NCBI GenBank assembly: GCA_028873815.1
Contig: JAPPNN010000004.1
Coordinates: 1 to 64,000, forward strand
Length of the DNA: 64,000 bases
Direction of reading: 5' to 3'
Origin: Gemmatimonadota bacterium
GTDB lineage: Bacteria > Gemmatimonadota > Gemmatimonadetes > Longimicrobiales > Gaopeijiaceae
Shown: in pieces, positions 35,753 through 44,928 of the stretch
How the letters are laid out: each line of letters begins with the position of its first letter
Numbering within the stretch: position 1 is the stretch's first letter
Position numbers and translations under genes: made by a program
Notes under the pieces: model-generated
Told to the model about the DNA's origin: nothing
What the model saw: only the letters and a program-made list of their open reading frames with translations
Database searches by the model: none

Positions 35753-36010
35753 ATGCGCTCAAGAGCGAAGGTCATCGGAAGCCTCGAACGGGTTTACAGG
35801 GAAGCCTTCGAAAAGGCTGCCGAGTCGAAGGACCAGGCGCGCATGGACCGGCTCGATTTCGGCTTTCAAAGGGATCAGGTCCTCCTCGAGGCGTTGCTCG
35901 ATGTGCGCGAGTGTCTGGCCGGCCTGCGCCGGGACGAGGCGCCTGACGAGCCGAGTCTGCTGGACAAGGCCATGGCGATCCGGAATCTCACCAGGGTGAG
36001 ACCGCGGTGA
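35753..36010 (+). CDS. Small hypothetical protein preceding the cobalamin adenosyltransferase
   Basis: This 85-residue protein is rich in charged helices (MRSRAKVIGSLERVYREAFE), with no signal peptide or transmembrane segment. The ATG follows AAGGGATCGC, a fair ribosome-binding site. Its stop overlaps the next gene by 4 nt (GTGA), so it is a real coupled gene. No family was recognised. Confidence 0.65.
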   Translation: MRSRAKVIGSLERVYREAFEKAAESKDQARMDRLDFGFQRDQVLLEALLDVRECLAGLRRDEAPDEPSLLDKAMAIRNLTRVRPR

Positions 36011-36558
36011 AGATCTACACGAGGGGCGGCGACAACGGCAGCACCGGCCTGTTTGGAGGCGGAAGAACGAGCAAGGACGACGTTCGCGTTGAAGCCTACG
36101 GCACGGTGGACGAACTGAACGCGGTCATCGGCGGCGCGCTCGGCCAGGTGACGGACCAGGCGATCGTCCGGCGGCTGCAGCGCGTACAATCCGATCTGTT
36201 CGCCATCGGTGCCCATCTTGCCACACCGCCTCCACGTGGAAGCCGGCGGGCCCCCGTGCTGCCGGACCTGCCGGTGGAGCGGGTCGCCGCCATGGAATCA
36301 TGGATCGACCAGGCGATGTCCGCCACGCCACCGCTGCGCAACTTCATCCTGCCCGCGGGCAGTCCCGGCGCCAGCGGACTGCACCTGGCGCGAGCCGTCT
36401 GCCGAAGAGCCGAGAGGCGCGTCGTGACGCTGGCCTCCTCCGCGGATGTCGACCCCGAAATCGTGCGGTACCTCAACCGTTTGTCCGACTTTCTCTTCGC
36501 AGCGGCCCGGCAGGAGAACAGCGCCGCCGGCGGGCGCGACATCGAATGGCGGTCATGA
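36007..36558 (+). CDS. Cob(I)alamin adenosyltransferase, PduO type
   Basis: This 183-residue enzyme transfers the adenosyl group of ATP to reduced cobalamin, making adenosylcobalamin. N-terminal KIYTRGGDNGSTGLFGG is the ATP-binding signature. VEAYGTVDELNAVIG and the C-terminal YLNRLSDFLFAAAR are family landmarks. It starts at GTG 36007, overlapping the small upstream gene, and overlaps the hydrolase downstream (ATGA). No cobalamin riboswitch is apparent upstream. Confidence 0.93.
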   Translation: MKIYTRGGDNGSTGLFGGGRTSKDDVRVEAYGTVDELNAVIGGALGQVTDQAIVRRLQRVQSDLFAIGAHLATPPPRGSRRAPVLPDLPVERVAAMESWIDQAMSATPPLRNFILPAGSPGASGLHLARAVCRRAERRVVTLASSADVDPEIVRYLNRLSDFLFAAARQENSAAGGRDIEWRS

Positions 36559-37409
36559 CCGGACCGCTGATTCACGAACGCGGCGAGACCACGCCGCCCC
36601 ACGGCGATGTCATCCGCCTCGACATCCGACGCCCCCCCCAGGGCGAACCGCGCTCGGCGGTTCTGGTCGCTCACGGCTTCAAGGGCTTCAAGGACTGGGG
36701 GTTCTTTCCCTACCTGTGCGAGCGACTCGCCAGGGACGGGCACCTGGTGGTCTCGTTCAACTTCTCGCTCAACGGCACGGGACCGAAACTTCTGGAATTC
36801 ACGGATCTGGATGCCTTCGGCCGCAACACCGTGTCCCGCGAACTGGACGATCTGCACTGGATGGTGGACCGGATGCTCGCCGGCGAATGGAGCGACGGCA
36901 CGGCGCCGGAGTACGTGGGACTTCTCGGCCACAGCCGCGGCGGCGGCACCAGCGTGATCACGACCGCCGAGCACCAGGGGGTTTCCGCGCTGGTGACGTG
37001 GGCTGCAGTCGCTACGTTGCAGCGGTGGAGCGAGCAACAGGTGGCGGATTGGCAGGCCCGTGGAGTGACGTGGATCACCAACGCCCGCACCGGGCAGGAA
37101 ATGCCTCTGTACGGCACCTTGTGGGAAGACTTCAACGACAACGGCGCGCGGCTTGATGTGCTTGCGGCGGCGGCGCGGGTCCGCGTCCCCTGGCTGATCG
37201 TCCACGGTTCCGAGGATCCTACGGTCGCTGTCGCCGAAGCCCGGCAGCTGCACGAGGCGGGGTCGGGCTCGTCGCTACGGGTTGTCGAGGGATCCGGCCA
37301 CACTTTCGAGGCCGTGCATCCACCTCGGGAAGCCACGCCCGGTCTGATTGCGGCGGTCGAGGCCTCGCTGCAGCACTTTCGGATATCTCTTCGCGGCAGC
37401 CGGCAATAA
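36555..37409 (+). CDS. Alpha/beta-hydrolase (dienelactone hydrolase-like)
   Basis: This 284-residue hydrolase shows VLVAHGFKGFKDWGFFPYLC (oxyanion loop HG), the nucleophile elbow GHSRGGG, an acid near GSEDPTV and a catalytic His in GSGHTFEAVHP. The substrate is unknown; similar proteins are annotated as esterases or dienelactone hydrolase-like enzymes. It starts at ATG 36555, overlapping the adenosyltransferase stop. An ATG 9 nt upstream (36546) is possible. Confidence 0.85.
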   Translation: MTGPLIHERGETTPPHGDVIRLDIRRPPQGEPRSAVLVAHGFKGFKDWGFFPYLCERLARDGHLVVSFNFSLNGTGPKLLEFTDLDAFGRNTVSRELDDLHWMVDRMLAGEWSDGTAPEYVGLLGHSRGGGTSVITTAEHQGVSALVTWAAVATLQRWSEQQVADWQARGVTWITNARTGQEMPLYGTLWEDFNDNGARLDVLAAAARVRVPWLIVHGSEDPTVAVAEARQLHEAGSGSSLRVVEGSGHTFEAVHPPREATPGLIAAVEASLQHFRISLRGSRQ

Positions 37410-37520
37410 GGAGCGTCAGGGTTGCCACGGGGGTACCATTAGACAATCATTCTCGACGGTTGCCGAGTCCCGTCGATTGAAGGACAGGATGACCAGAGAC
37501 AAAACTATCAGAGGTGTCTG

Positions 37521-37754
37521 GTGACATACATCATTACCGAGCCCTGCATCGGGACCAAGGATGCGAGCTGCGTCGAGGTCTGCCCGGTCGATTGCATCTA
37601 TGAGACCGAGGACCAGTACCTCATTCATCCGGACGAATGCATCGACTGTGGTGCCTGTGAACCGGAGTGTCCCGTTCAGGCGATCTTCCCGGATACCGAC
37701 GTTCCGCCCGAATGGAACGACTATATCGAGAAGAACATCTCCTACTTCGAGTAG
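37521..37754 (+). CDS. Ferredoxin with two iron-sulfur clusters
   Basis: This 77-residue ferredoxin contains CVEVCPVDC near residue 17 and [15 protein letters not shown] near 40. These cysteine sets fit a [4Fe-4S] cluster plus a second [3Fe-4S] or [4Fe-4S] cluster (7Fe or 8Fe type). It starts at GTG 37521 with GAGG nearby. It is a stand-alone gene followed by a terminator, and probably a general low-potential electron carrier. Confidence 0.95.
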   Translation: MTYIITEPCIGTKDASCVEVCPVDCIYETEDQYLIHPDECIDCGACEPECPVQAIFPDTDVPPEWNDYIEKNISYFE

Positions 37755-37838
37755 TCCGGGCTTCGATTTGATCCGGGGCGGCGCCCGGACTGCTCTGCGG
37801 CCAGACCCGTCTGGTCCGGGGCCAGGCCCGTGAACGCA

Positions 37839-37873
37839 CAAGGGGGGCGACCGGTGATCGGTCACCCCCCTTG
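37839..37873 (+). terminator. Hairpin terminator after the ferredoxin gene
   Basis: A long stem pairs CAAGGGGGG (37839-37847) with CCCCCCTTG (37865-37873). An inner GACCG/CGGTC pairing and a five-base loop complete it. It is followed by CTTTCG, a partly T-rich tail. The position, about 85 nt after the ferredoxin stop, fits an intrinsic terminator and may also serve the small convergent gene at 37976-38155. Confidence 0.75.
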
Positions 37874-37975
37874 CTTTCGATTCGGGTTCGCTCGGGGATG
37901 GGCTTTCCCACCCCTGGCAGAACTCCCCGGCCTGCGTTGGTGCGACGCGGCACGGGCTCCGTTCGCCAGAGATTC

Positions 37976-38155
37976 CTAGATCCCCAACTCCCTCAGCTTC
38001 TCCAGCCGGATCTTCCCGGGTATGGTCTCGCCGGGCGGAACCCTGTCGACCTTGGTCTCGACGGGTTCCGACTTGTGAGTACCCTGCCGGAGAAGCGCGA
38101 CGCCCGCGGCCATCAGAGCGGCCGCACCAAGCAGGTTGACAGTGGACTTTCGAAT
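37976..38155 (-). CDS. Small exported or membrane protein with probable ATT start
   Basis: This 59-codon frame encodes a short basic start, a hydrophobic helix (TVNLLGAAALMAAGVALL), a polar linker and the C-terminal motif PGETIPGKIRLEKLRELGI. A near-perfect AGGAGGG lies 4 nt before an ATT codon. No ATG, GTG or TTG fits, because an internal ATG would delete half the helix. I recall similar short proteins ending in L-x-x-L-R-x-x-G-I from Gemmatimonadota, but cannot check this. The function is unknown and the start is inferred. Confidence 0.5.
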   Translation of the reverse strand: MRKSTVNLLGAAALMAAGVALLRQGTHKSEPVETKVDRVPPGETIPGKIRLEKLRELGI

Positions 38156-38375
38156 CGCTCCCTCCTGTTGTCTGGAATGTGATTGCCGATACCTTCGCGC
38201 GAACGACTATTCATAGTGGCAATATCCATGCCAATGGTCTCGCGTTCGGGGGCGGACTGGACTCAAAGTTCGGTCCTCCATGGATTTATCCAAGGTTTTG
38301 ACGAATTCGGATCCGGCGGACGTCACGCCCTGCGCGGCTTCCCCGTGTCCCACTTTCCTCACGGGCAACCGAAAA

Positions 38376-39533
38376 ATGGACTCACGCACCAACGAACGGG
38401 CCGACCCCGTTGACATGACGCGCAGGCTGGTTCGCACGCCATCGGTCAATCCCGGACTCGAAAGAGGCGGTACGGGCGAAGCCGCCGTGGCCGAACTGGC
38501 AGCGGGCTGGCTGGCCGGCTGGGGATATGAAACGGTGGTCACCGAGGTGGCTGCGGGCCGGTGCAACGTGGTCTCCCGCCGCAGCGGGGGATCGGGCTCG
38601 TCACTGCTTCTCAACGGCCACCTGGACACGGTCGGGGTGTCCGGAATGACCGAACCGTTTTCCGGGGCCGTGCGCGGAGGCCGACTGTACGGCCGCGGCG
38701 CCGCCGACATGAAGTCCGGCGTGGCCTGCATCCTGGCCGTGGCGGCCGAGCTGGCGGCCGAAGACATCCCCGGCGAGTTGATCGTGGCCCTCACCGCCGA
38801 CGAGGAGCATGCGTCCATCGGCATGGAGGCGCTGGTTGGGTCGGGAGCGGTGGCGGACGCGGCGGTCGTTTGTGAGCCCACCAGTCTGGCCGTCATGCCG
38901 GCTCACAAGGGATTCCTGTGGATCGATGTGACCGTGGCGGGTCGTGCGGCGCACGGGTCCAGGCCCGACGCCGGCATCGACGCGATCGCGCACATGGGCC
39001 ACGTGCTGGTGGCGTTCGAAGAGGAGGCGGCACGCCTCGGCCGCGAAACCGGCCACGCGCTACTGGGACCGGCGTCGCTGCATGCCGGCACGATCAAGGG
39101 TGGGAGCGCGCCGTCGGTCTACCCGGATCGGTGCCACCTGGTCGTCGAACGGCGAACGCTCCCGGGCGAGACCGCAGCGACCGTGATGCGCGAGACGGAG
39201 CGGGTCATGGCGGCGGCCCGGCGGCGGTGCCCGGAGCTGGAGGCGAGCGTCGAGCCGGGACTCTTCCGCGCGGCCACCGAAGTGGCGGTCTCCTCACCGC
39301 TGGTTCACGGGCTCCGTCGGGCCTGTGCCCGCGCAGGCGTCCCCGGCGACGTCAAGGGGATGTCGGCGTGGGTGGACGCCTGCTTCCTGAACGAGAGCGG
39401 TATCCCGGCCGTCTGCTTCGGACCGGGATCGATCGCGCAGGCCCACACCGCGGACGAATGGGTTAGCGTGGCCGAGATCGAGATCTGTGCCCGGGTGCTG
39501 GCCGATTTTTCGCGCCGGTTCCTGGCCGGGTGA
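38376..39533 (+). CDS. M20-family metallopeptidase (ArgE/DapE-like)
   Basis: This 385-residue zinc amidohydrolase shows its metal and catalytic residues in LLLNGHLDTVGV, GRGAADMKSGVAC (bridging Asp) and LTADEEHASIG (catalytic Glu-Glu). The dimerisation lid and a C-terminal zinc ligand (AQAHTADEW) are also present. It removes acyl groups or splits dipeptides; members include acetylornithine deacetylase and succinyl-diaminopimelate desuccinylase, and the exact substrate is not determined. ATG 38376 was chosen because the upstream extension has no family similarity. Confidence 0.88.
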   Translation: MDSRTNERADPVDMTRRLVRTPSVNPGLERGGTGEAAVAELAAGWLAGWGYETVVTEVAAGRCNVVSRRSGGSGSSLLLNGHLDTVGVSGMTEPFSGAVRGGRLYGRGAADMKSGVACILAVAAELAAEDIPGELIVALTADEEHASIGMEALVGSGAVADAAVVCEPTSLAVMPAHKGFLWIDVTVAGRAAHGSRPDAGIDAIAHMGHVLVAFEEEAARLGRETGHALLGPASLHAGTIKGGSAPSVYPDRCHLVVERRTLPGETAATVMRETERVMAAARRRCPELEASVEPGLFRAATEVAVSSPLVHGLRRACARAGVPGDVKGMSAWVDACFLNESGIPAVCFGPGSIAQAHTADEWVSVAEIEICARVLADFSRRFLAG

Positions 39534-39543
39534 GCCGGACGGG

Positions 39544-39948
39544 TTAGCGCGCTCGACTCGTCACAATGATCGCGCCCCCGGGGAAGTTGGTCCCGTAGCG
39601 CATGGTGGCGTCAGAGGCATTAAGATACGCTATCGACTCGATGTCGGAGACGGCGATCGAGCGCAAAGCGTTTTCGGGATCGCCGAGCCGGGCGCCGTCC
39701 TGCATGACCTGGGGCCGGTTCATGCCTCCCGTGCCCTGGCCGCGCCCCGTCAGCCAACGGGGCCGGAGCCGCCGGACCACGTCGAGGGCCGAGAGCGTGG
39801 CGTATTCTTCCAGTTCCTCGGCGGTGATGAGGTTGGGATCCCGCCGGGGACCACTGGAGCCTCCCGTGCTGGAACAGGCGGCGACGACCGTTGCGAGGCC
39901 GAACGCGATGATGAAACTCAACGTCATATGCGAACGATTCAGGCGCAT
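39544..39948 (-). CDS. Lipoprotein with TonB-plug-like C-terminus
   Basis: This 134-residue lipoprotein (FGLATVVAACSSTGG) ends in VSDIESIAYLNASDATMRYG and GGAIIVTS. This is the strand pattern of the TonB-dependent receptor plug domain, where a residue pair lines the barrel. No barrel follows. Such orphan plug-like lipoproteins recur in genomes of this style, and a second one is at 63103-63519. Function unknown. Confidence 0.75.
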   Translation of the reverse strand: MRLNRSHMTLSFIIAFGLATVVAACSSTGGSSGPRRDPNLITAEELEEYATLSALDVVRRLRPRWLTGRGQGTGGMNRPQVMQDGARLGDPENALRSIAVSDIESIAYLNASDATMRYGTNFPGGAIIVTSRAR

Positions 39949-40044
39949 TCCATACTCCTTTGTCGGCGGGAGGTGGCCCTCGTTGGCAGGCCATACCGGG
40001 ACTCCCCCGGGGTGGACATTGTAAGTCTGCGGGACCGGACGCTG

Positions 40045-41271
40045 TCAAGACGTGAACGCGGGGAGCGGTATCCTCACGACGTACGGGACATCCAGTTCGT
40101 CCAGAAACCAGGTGTAGATGTTGCCATCGCGAATCCGCAGCGGTCCCCGCGGAGTCCCGTCCAGGACCAGGCGCAGGGAGCCCAGGTAGTCGCCCTCGTG
40201 CGTGAAGAGGTCGTAGAAGGACGGCGCGCCGCTGTCCGTCACGCGCTGGACCCAGAGCCACCCGCGGGGATCGACGAAGACACCGCGGAGAATCGGCTTC
40301 ACGTCCGGCATCAGGGCCGCGATCGCCTCGGCAGTGCGACGGCTCTCCGGGTTGCGCTCGACCGTCTCGCGCACGTAGTTGGCGCGGTCCTCGTCCGTCA
40401 CGGGATTGACGGGCAGATCGGCTTCGATCACCAGCACCGTGTCCCCGGCCTCGTCCGTCCGCGCCAGGCGGTACGAAGCCGTGTTGCCGTGCCACAACCC
40501 TCCCGCGGGAATCACGCGCACAACCCGGCCGCCTTCAAAGGGGATTCCCCGGTACGACCAGCCGCTGCCCTCCTCGGAAATGTACGACCGCCCCGTCCCT
40601 TCCCCCGTGTAAACCGAGTCCGTGTCCTCCGTGTCGGGATCGTACCACTTGAAGTACCCTCGGTAGCTGCCCTCGACCAGCCCGGTTTCCGGTGGCCACT
40701 GACGCTCCTCGTCGGAGTGGCTTGTGGCCCTCCACAGGCGTCCGCGGTCGTCCCAGACCGGGTCCCAGATGTACCCGTAGCTGCGGACGGGGAAGGGGAA
40801 GCGCGTGACTTCGTCGCCCGCGAGGTCCACGCCGATGATGTCCATCTGGCCGTGATCGTTGATCCAGAGGAGGCTGTCGCCCTGGAGGAAGATGCCGTTG
40901 GCTTCCCTGATCTCGCCCGGTCCCTCGCCCTGGGAGGCCAGCACTTCGATGAACGTGCCGTCGGGAGCGAACGCCCTGACTTCGGAAGCCTGGTAGTCGA
41001 GCACGTAGATCGTGCCGTCAGCGGCGCCCTCGACGCCCCGGATGTCGCCGAAGATGAAGTTGGGGTCGCCCTCGAGGACGCCCAGCTTCAGGTCGGCGTA
41101 CGCGTCGGCGACCGGCGGGGCGGCGGCGTCAACGGGCGGCAGGGCCGTGTACCGTATGAGGGTTGCACCGTTGGGAAGCGTCTCGCGCACGGCATTGGAG
41201 TCCGTGGAGCTCTCCGATGCGCACGACCATGAGGCCGACAGGACAAAGAGGACTGCGATCGCGCGGGACAT
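40045..41271 (-). CDS. Six-bladed beta-propeller lipoprotein
   Basis: This 408-residue lipoprotein has the signal MSRAIAVLFVLSASWSC with the lipobox cysteine followed by ASESS. ASQGEGPGEIREANGIF near residue 115 is the variant family hallmark. Further blades include YVLDYQASEVRAFAPDG. It is located far from the qhp block, next to the MaoC gene transcribed the other way. It shows that propeller paralogues are spread over the chromosome and are not confined to the qhp locus. Confidence 0.82.
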   Translation of the reverse strand: MSRAIAVLFVLSASWSCASESSTDSNAVRETLPNGATLIRYTALPPVDAAAPPVADAYADLKLGVLEGDPNFIFGDIRGVEGAADGTIYVLDYQASEVRAFAPDGTFIEVLASQGEGPGEIREANGIFLQGDSLLWINDHGQMDIIGVDLAGDEVTRFPFPVRSYGYIWDPVWDDRGRLWRATSHSDEERQWPPETGLVEGSYRGYFKWYDPDTEDTDSVYTGEGTGRSYISEEGSGWSYRGIPFEGGRVVRVIPAGGLWHGNTASYRLARTDEAGDTVLVIEADLPVNPVTDEDRANYVRETVERNPESRRTAEAIAALMPDVKPILRGVFVDPRGWLWVQRVTDSGAPSFYDLFTHEGDYLGSLRLVLDGTPRGPLRIRDGNIYTWFLDELDVPYVVRIPLPAFTS

Positions 41272-41381
41272 TCGCTGACTCCCTTTCCACAGAGAACCGG
41301 AGCCGGGCTTCGATTGGACGAATCGAGGGGATACAATGGTTGTATCGAAGAAGTGACGTCGATGTTCCGAAAGGCGCGGCC

Positions 41382-41867
41382 ATGCACTACCTGACTCCCG
41401 ACACCGCCCACGAGGCTCTGGGGCGGACGTTCGTGTCCGACTGGATCGAGGTGGGTCAGGAGCGCATCACCACCTTTGGCCAGGTCACCGAGGACCTGGA
41501 TCCGCACCATGTGGATCCTGAGTATGCCGCGAGGCACAGCCCGTGGGGCGGCACCATTTCCTTCGGTTTCCTGACCCTGTCGCTGATGACGCCGATGTTG
41601 TACCAGGTCTACCGATACCCGATGGACGGGGGGCGCGAGGACGGGTATCCGGGCAGCTACGGCTTCGACAAGGTGCGATTCGTAGCTCCGGTCCCCTCGG
41701 GATCGCGGATTCGGGGACACTTCACCGTCAAGGACGTCGCTGAGCGCAAGCCGGGTCAACTTAAGATTACCTTTGGCTGTCGGGTGGAGATCGAGGGCGA
41801 GGAAAGGCCCGCGCTCGTGGGAGAATGGCTCTCCCTGTGGCTGACGCCGTCGCCAGCGGAATCGTGA
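41382..41867 (+). CDS. MaoC-like (R)-specific enoyl hydratase
   Basis: This 161-residue hot-dog-fold protein contains the hydratase motif as FGQVTEDLDPHHVDPEYA, with the catalytic Asp and His. GGTISFGFLTLSL follows. It probably hydrates an enoyl-CoA. ATG 41382 has AAGG 8-10 nt upstream; the longer frame has no similarity. It is followed 46 nt later by an acyl-CoA ligase, suggesting a small acyl-CoA pathway. Confidence 0.88.
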   Translation: MHYLTPDTAHEALGRTFVSDWIEVGQERITTFGQVTEDLDPHHVDPEYAARHSPWGGTISFGFLTLSLMTPMLYQVYRYPMDGGREDGYPGSYGFDKVRFVAPVPSGSRIRGHFTVKDVAERKPGQLKITFGCRVEIEGEERPALVGEWLSLWLTPSPAES

Positions 41868-41913
41868 CCGACCGGCAGCCCCCGCGTGGCCAGCCGGGGC
41901 CGGGGCTCGGGGA

Positions 41914-43515
41914 ATGACGGACGTGGCGCGCCGTTCGGCGGTGCCGACCATCGCGACCCTTCTCGCTGAGCGGGCGAGGACCCACGCCGACAGGCTCTTC
42001 GTCCGCTTCCGGGAGGCGGACTTCACCTATGGCGACTTCGATCGCCGTGTCCGGTCTCTGGCGGCGGGCATCAGGGCGCAAGGCATCGGTGGCGTGGTCC
42101 CGACACTGCTGCCCAACTGTGCCGACGCGGTCGCGCTGTGGTTCGCCGCCAACCGGACAGGGGCCGTCTGGGCGCCGATCAACACGGGTTTTCGCGGGGT
42201 CGGCCTCGCGCACGCGGTCAACCTTACCGGCTCTCGCGACCTGATTGTGGACCGGTCGCTGGTGGATCCTCTTGTCGCCGCGGCCGCGCACCTGGACTAC
42301 CTGGAAAGGCTCTTCGTCCGCGGCCTCGACGGCGAGATTCCCCGGACCCTGGCCCGATCGGGCCGTCCGTTCACCGTGCTGCCGTTCGAGGCCGTTGCGT
42401 GCGCCGACGACGGTGCGCCCTCCCACAGCCCGTCGTCACCCGCGGACCCGTCGCTGCTCATTTACACATCGGGAACGACCGGCGCGTCCAAGGCCTGCGA
42501 ACTGTCCCACCGCTACGTCCTGGGGCAGGGTGCGCTGCTCGCCAGAGTCACCCGGATGGATGCGGACGACGTGGTCTTCTGCCCGTATCCCGTCTTCCAC
42601 TGGGATGCTACGATCGGGACGGTCGGCCCAGCGCTGCACCTGGGGACGACCGCGGTCATCACGGAGCGCTTCAGCGTTTCGCGGTTCTGGGAAGACGTGC
42701 GCAACTACGGCGTGACGGTGTTCGACTTCATGGGCGCGACCCTGACCTTCATCTACAATCAGGATCCCCGCGAGGACGACGAGGACAACCCCGCACGACT
42801 CGGATGGGGCGTCCCCATGCCGGCATTCCAGGCCGACTTCGAGCGGCGTTTCGACCTCAGGCTGGCCGAAGGGTATGGATCGACGGAACTGGGCGTGATC
42901 GTGTTCCATGACCTGGACGAAAGGCGGCCGCCACCGGCGGGTTCATGCGGCCGGTGCGTTCCGGAGTTTCGGCTGCGCATCGTCGACGATCGCGGCCGGC
43001 CACTGCCGCCGGGGAAGGTCGGCGAAATCGTGGCAAGGCCCGCCGCTGCCCAAGACAGGCACCTGATGATGACGGGCTACTACCAGATGCCGGAGGTGAA
43101 CCGCGAGGCGTTTCGCGGCGGCTGGTTCCACACGGGCGACCTGGGCCGTCTGGACCGGGCGGGGAACCTGTACTTCGAGGGTCGCAAGAAGGACGCGATC
43201 CGGCGGCGGGGCGAGAACATCTCCGCCTTCGAGATCGAGCAGGTGATCGAGTCCCACCCGGCTGTGGTGGAGGCGGCGGCCTACGGCGTGCCGAGCGAGT
43301 TCACGGAGGAGGATGTCGCGCTGGCGGTCGTGATCAGGGACGGATGCGAGCTCCGGGCCGACGAGATTCTGGAGTATTGCCGGGGCCGGATGGGGCGGTA
43401 CATGGTTCCGGACCACGTGCGCTTCCTGGACGCGCTGCCCAAGACTCCCACGGAGAAGGTCTCCAAGCGGGTTCTCCGTGAATGGCATGTTCCCCCGGCT
43501 GGATCGAATCGCTAG
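41914..43515 (+). CDS. Acyl-CoA ligase, AMP-forming (CaiC-like)
   Basis: This 533-residue adenylate-forming enzyme shows its core motifs in order: LIYTSGTTGASKACELSH (P-loop), EGYGSTELG, WFHTGDLGRLD, GRKKDAIRRRGENIS (hinge) and PTEKVSKR (catalytic Lys). It makes a CoA thioester from a carboxylic acid; the overall look is closest to carnitine/crotonobetaine-type ligases, but the substrate is not certain. ATG 41914 follows GGGG. It is paired with the MaoC-like hydratase. Confidence 0.9.
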   Translation: MTDVARRSAVPTIATLLAERARTHADRLFVRFREADFTYGDFDRRVRSLAAGIRAQGIGGVVPTLLPNCADAVALWFAANRTGAVWAPINTGFRGVGLAHAVNLTGSRDLIVDRSLVDPLVAAAAHLDYLERLFVRGLDGEIPRTLARSGRPFTVLPFEAVACADDGAPSHSPSSPADPSLLIYTSGTTGASKACELSHRYVLGQGALLARVTRMDADDVVFCPYPVFHWDATIGTVGPALHLGTTAVITERFSVSRFWEDVRNYGVTVFDFMGATLTFIYNQDPREDDEDNPARLGWGVPMPAFQADFERRFDLRLAEGYGSTELGVIVFHDLDERRPPPAGSCGRCVPEFRLRIVDDRGRPLPPGKVGEIVARPAAAQDRHLMMTGYYQMPEVNREAFRGGWFHTGDLGRLDRAGNLYFEGRKKDAIRRRGENISAFEIEQVIESHPAVVEAAAYGVPSEFTEEDVALAVVIRDGCELRADEILEYCRGRMGRYMVPDHVRFLDALPKTPTEKVSKRVLREWHVPPAGSNR

Positions 43516-43602
43516 CATTCCTTTGGCCGTGCGCGGGGAATAGCGTCACGATCGCACTGGTGGCGGCCGTCCCCGGGCTCAAGCGTCCCATCCGGAGACG
43601 AG

Positions 43603-44211
43603 ATGCGGAAACTGCTCGTGACGCTGATCGCGCTGGGCATGACGTTGGTCCCTGCGGAGATCGCCCAGGCGCAGTACGGTGTCGGGGTGATTGCGGGTGT
43701 CAGCCGGACCGCGTTCACCGGCGCCGGCTCTACCGACGTGCCGTGGAGGACATCCGCTCTGGCCGGGGCACTGGTCGAGATTCCGACGGACCGGATCCTG
43801 TCCCTGCGGTTGGAGGCGTACGTCTCGACCAAGGGATCGCCGCAGGTACGGACGGGGTTGGGGGATGGCCTTCGCCAGGATGCGCTGAGGCTCGTCTACC
43901 TGCAGCTTCCGATTCTCGTCCAGTTGCATACCCCGGTAGACGTCCCCCTCCGGTCACGCACCTTTTTCGGATTGTCTTCGGCGGTGCCCGTGAGTTGCAA
44001 GGTGGCCAACCGGGGTTGCGGCGGAGTCGATCATTTCCAGCTCGTTTCCTATGACTTCGGGATGCTGTTCGGTGCGGAGATCGACTTTCGCGGGCTGGGG
44101 ATCGGGGCGCGCTACGAAGCCGGCCTGACCTCCGTGCTGCCGGCGGCAACCGGTGGAGAGGTGAGAAACGGGATGCTCGCGTTCACGATGAGGTACTCGT
44201 GGGCGCGCTGA
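43603..44211 (+). CDS. Outer-membrane beta-barrel protein
   Basis: This 202-residue protein has signal peptide KLLVTLIALGMTLVPAEIAQA. Alternating amphipathic strands follow (GVGVIAGVSRTAF, LSLRLEAYVSTKG, LGIGARYEAGLTSV) and a terminal aromatic strand (AFTMRYSWAR) typical of barrel insertion signals. It resembles the PF13568-type porin-like family. Its 3' end overlaps the convergent modC-like gene by 29 nt. The role is probably structural or transport; no specific ligand is known. Confidence 0.8.
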   Translation: MRKLLVTLIALGMTLVPAEIAQAQYGVGVIAGVSRTAFTGAGSTDVPWRTSALAGALVEIPTDRILSLRLEAYVSTKGSPQVRTGLGDGLRQDALRLVYLQLPILVQLHTPVDVPLRSRTFFGLSSAVPVSCKVANRGCGGVDHFQLVSYDFGMLFGAEIDFRGLGIGARYEAGLTSVLPAATGGEVRNGMLAFTMRYSWAR

Positions 44212-44923
44212 AGAACTCCGACAGGAAGTCGGTGGCAGGCCGAGCGGCCAGGTCTTCCGGCGAACCGCGCTGCACGACGCGTCCCGCCTCGAGCGCGTAG
44301 ACGGTCGGTTGCCCCAGGGCCCGAACATCGCGGACATCGTGCGTGACCACGATTGCCGGGGTGTCCCGTTCCGCGAGGTGCCGGGCCAGGTAGCCGCGAA
44401 ACCTGCGCCGGGCCGCGGTGTCCATGGCGGCGAGGGGCTCGTCGAGGAGAAGCAGGTCCGGTTCGGGAAGGAGCGCACGGGCCAGGGCCACGCGCTGCTT
44501 CTCGCCGCCGGACAGGGTGGGTGGCAGGCGGCGTGACAGGTGGCCGCATCCGATCTGCTCGAGCACCTTCGCGGCAGTGTTCAGACGGTCCGTCCGGGGC
44601 GGCTTCGGCCGGCGGGCCGCGAGGCCGAAAGCGACGTTCTCCACGACGGTGAGGTGGGGAAACAGGCCGTATCCCTGGGGCACGTAGCCGACGCGGCGCT
44701 TCTCTGGCGCGAGCGAGATTCTCTGGCTGGAGTCGTAGAGGATCCGGTCGCCCACGCGGATTCGGCCGCTGGTGGGCTGGTAGGCGCCGGCGATGACGCG
44801 GAGCAGCGTGGTCTTCCCCGAGCCGTTGGGACCGATCAGCAGCACTGGGGCGCCACCACCCTCGATGGTTGCGTTCAGATCGAAGGCGCCGGCTCGCACC
44901 TCGACTCCGACCGACCAGCGCAC
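44183..44923 (-). CDS. modC: Molybdate-type ABC transporter ATPase
   Basis: This 246-residue ATPase shows Walker A GPNGSGKTT, Q-loop VPQGYGLFPH, signature LSGGEKQR, Walker B LLLLDEPLAAMD and the H-loop THD. The C-terminal regulatory MOP domain of classical ModC is absent, so tungstate or sulfate-type transport is possible. The modAB neighbours and the regulator favour molybdate/tungstate. It starts at GTG 44923, 5 nt after modB. Confidence 0.85.
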   Translation of the reverse strand: MRWSVGVEVRAGAFDLNATIEGGGAPVLLIGPNGSGKTTLLRVIAGAYQPTSGRIRVGDRILYDSSQRISLAPEKRRVGYVPQGYGLFPHLTVVENVAFGLAARRPKPPRTDRLNTAAKVLEQIGCGHLSRRLPPTLSGGEKQRVALARALLPEPDLLLLDEPLAAMDTAARRRFRGYLARHLAERDTPAIVVTHDVRDVRALGQPTVYALEAGRVVQRGSPEDLAARPATDFLSEFFSAPTSTSS

Positions 44924-44928
44924 GGCAG

